Shown here: piece after piece, positions 1 to 6,662 of the stretch | Numbering within the stretch: position 1 is the stretch's first letter | Layout: the number at the start of each line of letters is the position of its first letter | Source: a bacterium | GTDB taxonomy: Bacteria; Verrucomicrobiota; Verrucomicrobiia; Limisphaerales; UBA11358 | Direction: 5' to 3' | NCBI GenBank assembly: GCA_021781185.1 | Contig: JAJXXI010000281.1 | Location: forward strand, 1 to 7,495 | DNA: 7,495 nucleotides | Translations under genes and position numbers: made by a program | Notes under the pieces: generated by a model | Database searches by the model: none | What the model saw: only the letters and a program-made list of their open reading frames with translations | Told to the model about the DNA's origin: nothing

Positions 1-539
1 GTCATGATGGATGCCCCGCCGCTGACCGGAAACGTGAATCGCATGATCCCCGCGCGCGCGCCGGCGGTCATGTCCGCCACAACGCCGGATTTCAGAAGCT
101 TGACCTTGTAATAGCCCGCCGACGCGGATTCGTCGGCATGGGAATACGTGGATTGATACCCGGTCTCCGCATGGGCCGCATCGCCGGGAACATGCGCTGG
201 CTGGCCCACCTGCGGCACGAACAAAAAATCGCCGAGATCGGGACAGCCCGTGCCGGAAAGGTGCGTCAGGCTGAAACCGAGAATGGTCGGATCATCGTAG
301 GAATAGCCAGAACAGGTGTTCCAGTTGGTGAGACAGGAATCCGTGTCGGGGCCAAGCTGCATCATGCCAAATGGCGCGGACGGCCCTGGAAACGTATTCC
401 CTTCCGCACCCGCCGTGCCAACCAGCGGACGAATATAATCGGACAAGCGCGGCGCGGCCTTGGCAGGGGCAACGGCCCCCAGCAGTGTAGTGGCACACAA
501 CAGTTTGAAAAATATTTGCGAGATATGCGGGGTTTTCAT
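1..539 (-). CDS. Secreted GH92 alpha-mannosidase-type glycosidase, N-terminal part (3' end outside window)
   Basis: The reading frame starts with ATG at 539 and stays open for 179 residues to the left edge, so the C-terminal part lies outside the window. Residues 1-28 form a signal peptide: a short basic start, the hydrophobic stretch LLCATTLLGAVA, and an AKA cleavage site. The protein is therefore exported. The mature start matches the N-terminal beta-sandwich of GH92: DYIRPLVGTAG (34-44), NTFPGPSAPFGMMQLGPDT (48-66), CSGYSYDD (76-83), ILGFSLTHLSGTGCPDLGDF (86-105) and a MRFTFP strand (166-171). GH92 members are calcium-dependent exo-acting alpha-mannosidases, mostly acting on N-glycans or fungal mannan. 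They are usually about 700-800 residues, and the catalytic acids lie in the unseen part, so activity and linkage cannot be judged. No Shine-Dalgarno is visible before the ATG (AACTAAACAAACA). It follows the threonine ammonia-lyase gene after 51 bases with no evident terminator. Confidence 0.93.
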   Translation of the reverse strand, partial: MKTPHISQIFFKLLCATTLLGAVAPAKAAPRLSDYIRPLVGTAGAEGNTFPGPSAPFGMMQLGPDTDSCLTNWNTCSGYSYDDPTILGFSLTHLSGTGCPDLGDFLFVPQVGQPAHVPGDAAHAETGYQSTYSHADESASAGYYKVKLLKSGVVADMTAGARAGIMRFTFPVSGGASIM

Positions 540-590
540 TGTTTGTTTAGTTGATAGTTACACAGGCAAATGGCGTCCATATCAGTTGGT

Positions 591-1820
591 TCAACGCAGA
601 CACGGCGAAAGATCCCGTTCCGGTAAAGACGTATGATAACCGCTTCGGTGCAGGGACGTCACGATTTGGCCGAGATGGTCAATCCCGCGGGTGCGTAGGA
701 TGAAGTCAACAATCGCCGTCTGCAACGGTTTGGCACTGAAGGCGCGCTGATGATGGACTTCCATGATATTGCCACCAGCAATCCCAATCAGCCCCGATAA
801 ACGGCCCAATTCTCCCGGCACATCGCGCGTTTCCACCCGCAAGCGGACCAGATGACCGCTCCGCGCCAGCCCACGCTGAATGATGGCAGAGAGAATCATC
901 AGATCAATGTTTCCGCCGCAGAGCACCAGCCCGACTCTTTTTCCGCGAAAACGCCGCCGGTGTTTCATCAATGCGGCCAGTCCGCAAGCCCCGGCTCCTT
1001 CCACCACGGTTTTTTCTATTTGGAGCAACATCAGGACGGCGTCCTCAATTTCATCCTCGCCAACCAGGAGAATATCACTGATCAACTTTTTCACCACGCG
1101 CCGGGTGAGTCGGCCGGGGCTTCTAACGGCGATGCCTTCGGCCACGGTGAAGCGGTCGCTTTTCACCGCCTGGCCTTTGAGCCACCCGGCCATTGCTGGA
1201 AACCGTTCAGATTGCACACCGATGATTTCGACGTTCGGATTGACGCCCTTGGCCGCCACCGCCATTCCAGCAATCAAGCCGCCGCCGCCAATCGGCACCA
1301 GCAGTGTTTCCAGACGCGGCTGCTGCTCCAGCATTTCCAACGCGACCGTCCCCTGCCCGGCCATCACCAACTGGTCATCGTAGGGATGAACCAGCACGAG
1401 CCTACGGCTTTGGGCCAGCGTTTGGGTAAAGCTGCTCGCCTCAGCGAATGTGTCACCCTGCAAAATCACCTCCGCGCCGTGGGCTTTCGTATGCTCAACT
1501 TTGACGTCGGGTGTATGCCGGGGCATGACGATCACGGCGGGAATTCCCAGCCGCCGGGCATGATAAGCCACACCCTGGGCGTGATTGCCGGCCGACATGG
1601 CAATGACGCCACGCCGGCGTTCTTTCCGCGTGAGGGACAGCAGCTTGTTTAGCGCCCCGCGTTCCTTGAACGAAGCGGTGAACTGCTGGTTCTCAAATTT
1701 GATGTAAACCTCGGCCCCCGTGATCTGGGATAATATCCGGGCGTGGGTGCAAGACGTGAATAGAATATTCCCGCGCAACCGTTCCGCTGCCGCCTGAACA
1801 TCCATGAAAGCGAGGCTCAT
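591..1820 (-). CDS. ilvA: Threonine ammonia-lyase (threonine dehydratase), PLP-dependent, single ACT domain
   Basis: This 409-residue protein is a cytoplasmic enzyme that converts L-threonine to 2-oxobutanoate and ammonia. Enzymes of this family often act on L-serine too. The PLP-binding lysine is K52 in FTASFKERGALNKL. Other fold-type II landmarks are SAGNHAQG (76-83), the phosphate-binding loop PIGGGGL (176-182), EGAGA (274-278) and CGGN (301-304). A single ACT domain occupies about 323-396 (VETRDVPGEL, then NIMEVHHQRAF), which suggests allosteric control by an amino acid. This is the medium-length form, longer than the catalytic domain alone and shorter than E. coli IlvA, which has a longer regulatory region. 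The first ATG (1820) is chosen because it keeps the usual short lead before the first helix. A second ATG at 1805 is possible, and neither has a strong Shine-Dalgarno. No other isoleucine genes are nearby, so a biosynthetic or catabolic role cannot be fixed. The flanking genes encode secreted enzymes. Confidence 0.95.
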   Translation of the reverse strand: MSLAFMDVQAAAERLRGNILFTSCTHARILSQITGAEVYIKFENQQFTASFKERGALNKLLSLTRKERRRGVIAMSAGNHAQGVAYHARRLGIPAVIVMPRHTPDVKVEHTKAHGAEVILQGDTFAEASSFTQTLAQSRRLVLVHPYDDQLVMAGQGTVALEMLEQQPRLETLLVPIGGGGLIAGMAVAAKGVNPNVEIIGVQSERFPAMAGWLKGQAVKSDRFTVAEGIAVRSPGRLTRRVVKKLISDILLVGEDEIEDAVLMLLQIEKTVVEGAGACGLAALMKHRRRFRGKRVGLVLCGGNIDLMILSAIIQRGLARSGHLVRLRVETRDVPGELGRLSGLIGIAGGNIMEVHHQRAFSAKPLQTAIVDFILRTRGIDHLGQIVTSLHRSGYHTSLPERDLSPCLR

Positions 1821-1948
1821 CTTGTTAAAGCAGTGTAGCGTATTGCAGACATCTTTTTGTCACTCGGATTCTCAACGATATGATCAGTAAACGGAGCCGA
1901 AGGCAATTGGCACGGCACGGGATGATTCAGACCATTCATTTCGCGCGA
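1821..1948 (-). other. Intergenic gap between the BSP-family and threonine ammonia-lyase genes
   Basis: These 128 bases could hold the end of the upstream transcript and a promoter for the threonine ammonia-lyase gene. I see no hairpin followed by a T-run and no convincing -35/-10 pair. The only structures noticed are trivial: a GCC-GAA-GGC mini-stem near 1896-1904 and an A-rich stretch just before the start. No RNA gene or riboswitch-like fold is evident. Confidence 0.35.
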
Positions 1949-3373
1949 CTATTTAAGCGCCGCGCGGCCAGCCTCATCTTGATTGCTGAGCTGTTGATGA
2001 ACGGCTGCCTTCCACTCCTCGTTCAATTCCGCCAGCGGTTTGCCGGTCAGCTTTTTCCATAATCCATCCGTGTAACTGCCGTCCCGGCACGCGGCGTTGA
2101 CTTTCCTGATTAAATCCTGCTCCGGGTCATAATGCTCCACCACATAATCAAGAAAGTTGGCACTGATCCGATACATGCCGTCGTAGTTGATGGCCATCTG
2201 CCGGCGTTCCCGCAACCAGACGATGTCGGCGCCGTGGGTTTGGGGTTCAAATTTGAAAAATCGTATGTAATCGGGAATGCCTTCGGTCAGCCAGCCGGGG
2301 GCCGGGTGATTATCCCGCCAGCCATGGCCGTATTGCTGGACGACATGAACGGTTTCATGAATGATCGAACCAACCGCCTGACGGCCAAGTTCGCCGGCCA
2401 GCCAGGTTGAGTTGACCACAATGCGGGTGCCGCTGGTGAAAGCAACCCCGTTACCGGGCCGGATCGTCACGCTGAACTTTTTGGGCGCGCTAAATCCCTT
2501 GCTGGGCAGCATGGCGACGATCTTTGGATACCATTCGCTCAATGCGGGCGCCAGTTTCTGTGCCGCCCATTCCCGCAATTCCGGTGCCCTGGCGGTATCA
2601 ATGGTGATCTCGGCATAGCCGTCGGCGGAACGAATCTTAATCGGAGCAACCATGTCCGGCACGATAGGTTTCACCGGTGCATTGAGCTCGACGACATCAA
2701 TCTCGCTGTAAAAAGTGTTGCCGAACGGGTCGTCGGTTTCCGTGGGCGACATGGCAAACAGGAGATAGCGGTATTTTCCAATGATCCCGCCAGGGTTGGA
2801 AATGCTGACGCCATATTGTCCGCCTTGGTCAGCTTCCCGACTCCGGGTGTCAACGCTGTCAATCAATTTCCACCCGCACTTTTCCAGATCGGCACCGTCT
2901 CCGGGTGTGGCATTGAAACCGGGCGTGGTCTCCGGCCCCGCATACAGTTTATACACTTGAGGCCCGCGTGCGGAAGGATGCCATGAATACGTGTTGACCT
3001 GCTTGATCTCAAGCGGGCGACCCAAGTCCACCTCAATCCGTCCGCCGTCGCTGCCTGCGGCAAAGAAAAAATTATCCGCCGGATCATCCGCCTCGGCAGG
3101 CAATTCCCCGTCGTGAAGTTTTTCGAGCCCGCCGCTGTTGGCGTCGGTTTCGCCGGACAAAATCGTAAATCTGGCGTCCGTCGCGGCATCGTTCTCAGAC
3201 GGCGGCGGGACGTTCGTAAATGCGAAGCGTTCAAAATCCGGTTCGCCGCCGTTATGGCCAACTTTTGTTTGGATGCCGGCAAACGATCCATTGACCGTCA
3301 GCAGCAGCACGGAAATAACGGCGAACAGCCGAAACGGCATGGTCTTCCACAGTGCGGGGATAGCGGAGCTCAT
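1949..3373 (-). CDS. Secreted BSP-family zinc-metallopeptidase-like protein with N-terminal discoidin-like domain
   Basis: From ATG 3373 this is 474 residues. A signal peptide spans about 1-32 (hydrophobic LFAVISVLLLTV, then NGSFA), so it is exported. Residues about 60-232 look like a galactose-binding/F5/8 (discoidin) beta-sandwich: GGRIEVDLGRPLEIKQVNTY, then YKLYAG, KYRYLLFAM and YSEIDVVEL. Residues about 242-460 match the basic secretory protein family (PF04450, plant PR-17-like). The zincin motif HETVHVVQQYGHGW has its HExxH at 339-343 and is followed by GWLTEGIPDYIR (360-371), the family's second signature, which carries E364 and D368. A peptidase acting on extracellular protein is likely, but the family is poorly characterised and the substrate is unknown. 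The start is uncertain. The frame opens further, to GTG 3439 or to ATG 3436 overlapping the GH78 stop, but this adds a Cys/His-rich stretch before the signal peptide. ATG 3340, preceded by GGAAG at a tight spacing, gives the neatest signal peptide. Confidence 0.87.
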   Translation of the reverse strand: MSSAIPALWKTMPFRLFAVISVLLLTVNGSFAGIQTKVGHNGGEPDFERFAFTNVPPPSENDAATDARFTILSGETDANSGGLEKLHDGELPAEADDPADNFFFAAGSDGGRIEVDLGRPLEIKQVNTYSWHPSARGPQVYKLYAGPETTPGFNATPGDGADLEKCGWKLIDSVDTRSREADQGGQYGVSISNPGGIIGKYRYLLFAMSPTETDDPFGNTFYSEIDVVELNAPVKPIVPDMVAPIKIRSADGYAEITIDTARAPELREWAAQKLAPALSEWYPKIVAMLPSKGFSAPKKFSVTIRPGNGVAFTSGTRIVVNSTWLAGELGRQAVGSIIHETVHVVQQYGHGWRDNHPAPGWLTEGIPDYIRFFKFEPQTHGADIVWLRERRQMAINYDGMYRISANFLDYVVEHYDPEQDLIRKVNAACRDGSYTDGLWKKLTGKPLAELNEEWKAAVHQQLSNQDEAGRAALK

Positions 3374-3435
3374 ATCTTTATGTTTCACGCAATGGTGGCA
3401 GAAACATTTTCTATGGCAAATAATCCCCGAGGCCA

Positions 3436-6378
3436 TCACCTGGTTTCTGAAACGAACTTATAAAATCCCGAGCCCACTTCAAAATCAAACCCGCCATTTT
3501 CCTGCCGGAGCAATTTCACATCCCCTGTCAGACCCACAGGTTTCCCGCCTTCCGTAATGCCGGCAATATTACTTGCCGGCACGCAGACGGTGGCGGTCGT
3601 GTTCACCGGCACCATCACGTCCAGCATCAGCCGGCTGCCTTCCCGTTTCCACGCCGTGGCGATTTCTCCGTGAATGGACTTATAACTGGCCCGCGCCCAA
3701 GTGAGCCCATCGCAAATGACGGGCTTGATCAGGATCGTTTTATAACCGGGGCTGGCAGGACGAATGCCTCCAATGCCGGCAAACATGAATTCTCCGCAAG
3801 CCCCGAGCGCATAATGATTGAACGAATTCATGCCGGGGTCTTGAAATCCCTTATCCGGGGTCCAACCGTCCCAGCGTTCCCAGATCGTGGTGGCACCGTG
3901 CGCCACTGGAAACAGCCACGAAGGATAAGTGTCCTGCAAGAGCAGACGATACGCGATTTCGCCGTGGCCGGTCTGCGTCAGGGACGGCAGGAGATAACCG
4001 ACGCCGAGAAAACCCGTCGAAAGATGCCAGCCTTTGGCCCTAATATCGTCAACCAAATGCTGCGCTGCCTGGGCCCGGAGGTTATCCGGCAACAGATCAA
4101 ATTCGATTGCCATGGCATAGGCGGTTTGGGTGCCGCCCTCGACTTTCCCGTCATCGCTGACATAGCGTTTCTCAAATGCCGATTTGATATCCTCAAACAA
4201 CTGTTGGTATTTGGCGGCCTCCTCGGAGCGACCCAGAGCCGCGCAGGCCTTCGCCACCAGATGTGTGGAATACGCAAAGTAAGCTGTGCCGATCAAATCC
4301 TTGGGCGTATCGGCATGAATTGACAGCCAGTCGCCAAAATCACTGCCCCGGTCTTTGTCCCGAATCAGGTTGTCGCTGTGTTGGCGCAGGTATTCCACCC
4401 ATTTGATCATGTCCGGCAGATTGCGCTCCAGAATACGTTTGTCGCCATAAACCTCATAGATGGTCCAGGGGCAGATGACCCCTGCATCCCCCCAGCCTGG
4501 AGTGCCCTTGCCGCCCATGGTGTTGGGGCTCACGTCACTATAGGCGCCCTCCGGCGACTGGCCGTCGGCCACATCCACCATCCATTTGTTAAAAAAGGCG
4601 GCCACATCCGAATTGTAGGTGGCTGTGCGAACAAACACTTGCGCATCCCCCATCCATCCCAACCGCTCATCCCGCTGCGGGCAATCCGTGGGAACGCTCA
4701 GATAATTCCCCTGCTGGCCCCATTGAATGTTTGACTGAAGCTGGTTGAGGCGCGGGTCGGAACACGAAAATTCGCCGGTGCGGGGAATATCGGTGCCGAT
4801 GACGATTCCCGTCACGGCAGACTTGTTCGGTCGTTTTTCAAGGCCGGTAAGTTCGACATAGCGAAAGCCATGGAAGGTGAAGCGTGGCTGCCAGACCTCC
4901 GTTCCGCCTCCTTTGCAGATGTAATGATCAATGGAGGGTGCGCCACGAAGATTCTTGGTGTAGATCGTGCCGTCAGGGTTCAGCATTTCGGCATGATGCA
5001 GGGTCACTTTGGTCCCTGCCGGGGCCGAAATTTTGAGGCGAACAACCCCCACCATGTTTTGCCCAAGATCAAAAACCCAGTGGCCCGGCTTCGGCTCGGT
5101 AATTGATTTGGGTTTCAGCTCGCAAAGCTCCCGCACCGGTTCCGAAACCTGCGAATCCAATTCACGGCCGGATTCGTCGCGCACCATCACCGGATGCCAC
5201 CGGCTTTCATCCAAGCCCGGTTGGTCCCAACCCTTGATTTCCCGCCGCGCATCATAATCCTCCCCGATCATGAAGTCGGAAGATAAGGTCGGACTGGGAT
5301 GCGACGTCCACGAATCATCGGTGACAATTCTTTCTGTCCTACCATCCGCATGGGTAATTTCCAACTGGGCCAGAAGCGCCGGCTTCTTCCCAAAAAATTC
5401 ATATCCACCATTGCCAATGTGGCCGCTAAACCATCCGTTGGCGAGCAACACGCCAATTGCATTGTCGCCTTTTCTCAACAAACTGGTAACATCGTAAGCT
5501 TGATAACGAACGCGCTTGCGGTAATCGGTCCAGTCCGGTGCGAACACATGGTCCCCCACCCTTTTGCCGTTAATATGTGCGTCATACAATCCCAAGGCGG
5601 TGGCATATAAAATTGCCCTTTTAACCGGCGATTCCACCTGAAATTCTTTTCGCAAATATGGCAGGGCTTCAGACCGCTTGGGCAATACCAAGGTTTGATT
5701 TTCGTTGACTTCCGTTTCGTTGGTATTCCCCCCGTATTCGTATGCCACCTGCAAACGTTTCACCACGTTGTAGGCAGGGTCCACCCCCAAGGTTTTATTG
5801 TTGACGACTATTTTTAGATGGTTTTGTTTCACCTGCCCAGCCAGGGTCGCAGTCACATCTGCCGATTGTCCTTCCGCACTGGCCTGGTAGGTGGCATGAA
5901 GAATGATCAGTGACTCATTCGTATTTCCCGGCCCAGAAACCGCCGAAATCCATTCGGCCTGCCAATCTTCCGGCTTGAGCAATCCCACCTGCCATTGGGC
6001 CGTGGAGCTCCACGATCCCGCCCGGCCTTGACGATCCCAACTGCGCACTTTCCAGAAACATCGTTCGCGTGATGTCAATGGTTTGCCGGCGTAAACAATC
6101 TGCGAAGTGTCGTCTGACATTACCTTGCCGCTATCCCAAAGATTCCCGACATCTTGATTGAGCTGTTGAAGGGAAGAGGCCACCAAAATCTGATAGCTAG
6201 TCTGGCTTTCATCTCGTTGTTGCGAAACCAGCGTCCAGCTTAACCTGGGCTTGACGGTTCCAATCCCCAGTGGATTGACAAGGTATTCGCAACGCAGATT
6301 CTCAGAGCTCATGGTCGCAGAGCAGACACCCGCCCCAAAGACCATACTTAAAGCTACAATATATTTTATCCAGTTCAT
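3436..6378 (-). CDS. Secreted GH78 alpha-L-rhamnosidase
   Basis: This 980-residue enzyme should release terminal alpha-L-rhamnose from plant or microbial glycans and glycosides by the inverting GH78 mechanism. A signal peptide covers about 1-21 (IKYIVALSMVFGAGVCSA). Domains in order: an Fn3-like N-terminal module (about 26-133, with NPLGIGTVKPRLSW); an unusual inserted beta-rich module (about 155-235); the rhamnosidase N-terminal lectin-like domain (about 240-420, with GLYDAHINGKRVGDHVFAP and DWTDYRKR); a concanavalin-like domain (about 430-530, with FDLGQNMVG and FTFHGFRYVEL); the six-hairpin catalytic barrel (about 533-875); and a C-terminal beta domain. The catalytic acidic cluster is visible in TDCPQRDERLGWMGD (D565, D570, E571, D578), and the probable general base E834 sits in TTIWERWDGW. 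ATG 6378 is chosen because it starts the signal peptide and has AGG ten bases upstream. The longer frame to TTG 6480 adds 34 residues that do not resemble the family. The gene stops at 3436-3438, next to the BSP-family gene. Confidence 0.97.
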   Translation of the reverse strand: MNWIKYIVALSMVFGAGVCSATMSSENLRCEYLVNPLGIGTVKPRLSWTLVSQQRDESQTSYQILVASSLQQLNQDVGNLWDSGKVMSDDTSQIVYAGKPLTSRERCFWKVRSWDRQGRAGSWSSTAQWQVGLLKPEDWQAEWISAVSGPGNTNESLIILHATYQASAEGQSADVTATLAGQVKQNHLKIVVNNKTLGVDPAYNVVKRLQVAYEYGGNTNETEVNENQTLVLPKRSEALPYLRKEFQVESPVKRAILYATALGLYDAHINGKRVGDHVFAPDWTDYRKRVRYQAYDVTSLLRKGDNAIGVLLANGWFSGHIGNGGYEFFGKKPALLAQLEITHADGRTERIVTDDSWTSHPSPTLSSDFMIGEDYDARREIKGWDQPGLDESRWHPVMVRDESGRELDSQVSEPVRELCELKPKSITEPKPGHWVFDLGQNMVGVVRLKISAPAGTKVTLHHAEMLNPDGTIYTKNLRGAPSIDHYICKGGGTEVWQPRFTFHGFRYVELTGLEKRPNKSAVTGIVIGTDIPRTGEFSCSDPRLNQLQSNIQWGQQGNYLSVPTDCPQRDERLGWMGDAQVFVRTATYNSDVAAFFNKWMVDVADGQSPEGAYSDVSPNTMGGKGTPGWGDAGVICPWTIYEVYGDKRILERNLPDMIKWVEYLRQHSDNLIRDKDRGSDFGDWLSIHADTPKDLIGTAYFAYSTHLVAKACAALGRSEEAAKYQQLFEDIKSAFEKRYVSDDGKVEGGTQTAYAMAIEFDLLPDNLRAQAAQHLVDDIRAKGWHLSTGFLGVGYLLPSLTQTGHGEIAYRLLLQDTYPSWLFPVAHGATTIWERWDGWTPDKGFQDPGMNSFNHYALGACGEFMFAGIGGIRPASPGYKTILIKPVICDGLTWARASYKSIHGEIATAWKREGSRLMLDVMVPVNTTATVCVPASNIAGITEGGKPVGLTGDVKLLRQENGGFDFEVGSGFYKFVSETR

Positions 6379-6388
6379 TTTAAATTTA

Positions 6389-6391
6389 CCT
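6389..6391 (-). promoter_or_regulatory. Probable ribosome binding site of the GH78 gene
   Basis: On the minus strand TTTTAGGTAAATTTAAA precedes the ATG at 6378. The AGG core ends ten bases before the start, in an AT-rich leader. It is a short, modest match to the Shine-Dalgarno sequence. Together with the signal peptide it supports this start over the longer frame. Confidence 0.45.
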
Positions 6392-6395
6392 AAAA

Positions 6396-6415
6396 CCTGG
6401 GCATTTGCCACCAAG
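6396..6415 (-). other. Small hairpin in the GH78 leader
   Basis: Read on the minus strand, CTTG and GGC are complementary to GCC and CAGG around an AAAT loop. This gives about seven pairs, one of them G-U, with a two-base bulge on the 5' side. TTTT follows and then the AGG of the ribosome binding site. It could modulate translation or act as a weak attenuator, but so short a stem may be chance. Confidence 0.25.
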
Positions 6416-6563
6416 CATGCGCCGCCGACCATTCGCCACGATTCAGCACAGGACAACAGTTTGCATGGCCGAAAAGCCAAAAGCCAAGTGCAGATTGATT
6501 TCTCATATTAGCCTTGCGCCCAAGACCGGGTCTATAGCCTGTCATGGTGAGATATTCATCACC

Positions 6564-6591
6564 GAAACAGGGGATGCGACAGGAAACAGGG
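6564..6591. repeat. Pair of 9-base direct repeats, GAAACAGGG, 19-base period
   Basis: GAAACAGGG occurs at 6564-6572 and exactly again at 6583-6591, with a related GACAGG at 6578-6583 between them. A 19-base period is close to two turns of the helix, as is common for paired regulator sites. The repeats lie about 190 bases upstream of the GH78 start. The bases are seen directly; an operator role is inference. Confidence 0.45.
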
Positions 6592-6633
6592 CAAGCTGGC
6601 GATTATTAATTCTTATTTGACTACCGGGCCAGT

Positions 6634-6647
6634 CTCAACCTGTTGAG
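6634..6647 (-). other. Perfect 14-base inverted repeat just downstream of the unrecognised gene
   Basis: CTCAAC and GTTGAG flank a two-base centre. As RNA this would fold as a five-pair stem with a four-base loop, 16 bases after the TAG stop at 6663. No T-run follows on the minus strand (ACTGGCCCGG comes next), so it is not a standard intrinsic terminator. It could be a transcript-end hairpin or an operator. Confidence 0.3.
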
Positions 6648-6662
6648 GCGCAGCGCAGTCAG

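Larger units (their letters stand above)
6379..6662 (-). promoter_or_regulatory. Non-coding leader and probable promoter region of the GH78 gene
   Basis: This 284-base gap, the longest non-coding stretch in the window, lies between the stop of the unrecognised gene and the GH78 start. It is the natural site for a promoter serving the GH78 and BSP-family genes. It holds a perfect 14-base inverted repeat, a GAAACAGGG direct repeat, a small GGTGA/TCACC inverted repeat (6546-6563) and a hairpin next to the start. AT-rich -10-like stretches exist (near 6604-6615, and TAATAT near 6505-6510), but none pairs with a good -35 element. No specific promoter is therefore called. Confidence 0.4.

Noticed and set aside
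50..64. Alternating CG run (Z-DNA-like)
   Set aside because: It is explained by codons for the Ala-Arg-Ala-Gly stretch inside the GH92 domain.
138..554. Plus-strand open frame (138 codons) across the start of the GH92 gene
   Set aside because: It is Arg/Gly-rich shadow sequence. The minus-strand frame carries a signal peptide and unmistakable GH92 motifs.
852..1652. Long plus-strand open frame (266 codons) opposite the threonine ammonia-lyase gene
   Set aside because: It lies wholly antisense to a clearly conserved enzyme gene, has no recognisable domain, and is rich in His, Pro and Gln, as expected from the complement of a GC-rich gene.
3670..4323. Plus-strand open frame (217 codons) opposite the GH78 catalytic domain
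   Set aside because: It is antisense to the conserved catalytic barrel, with no family resemblance and no supporting ribosome binding site or neighbour.
6379..6480. N-terminal extension of the GH78 gene to TTG 6480
   Set aside because: It places 34 unrelated residues ahead of a good signal peptide that begins at ATG 6378 with its own AGG motif.
6473..6486. Tandem AAAGCCA twice in the GH78 leader
   Set aside because: Two copies of a 7-base unit are too short and too few to distinguish from chance.
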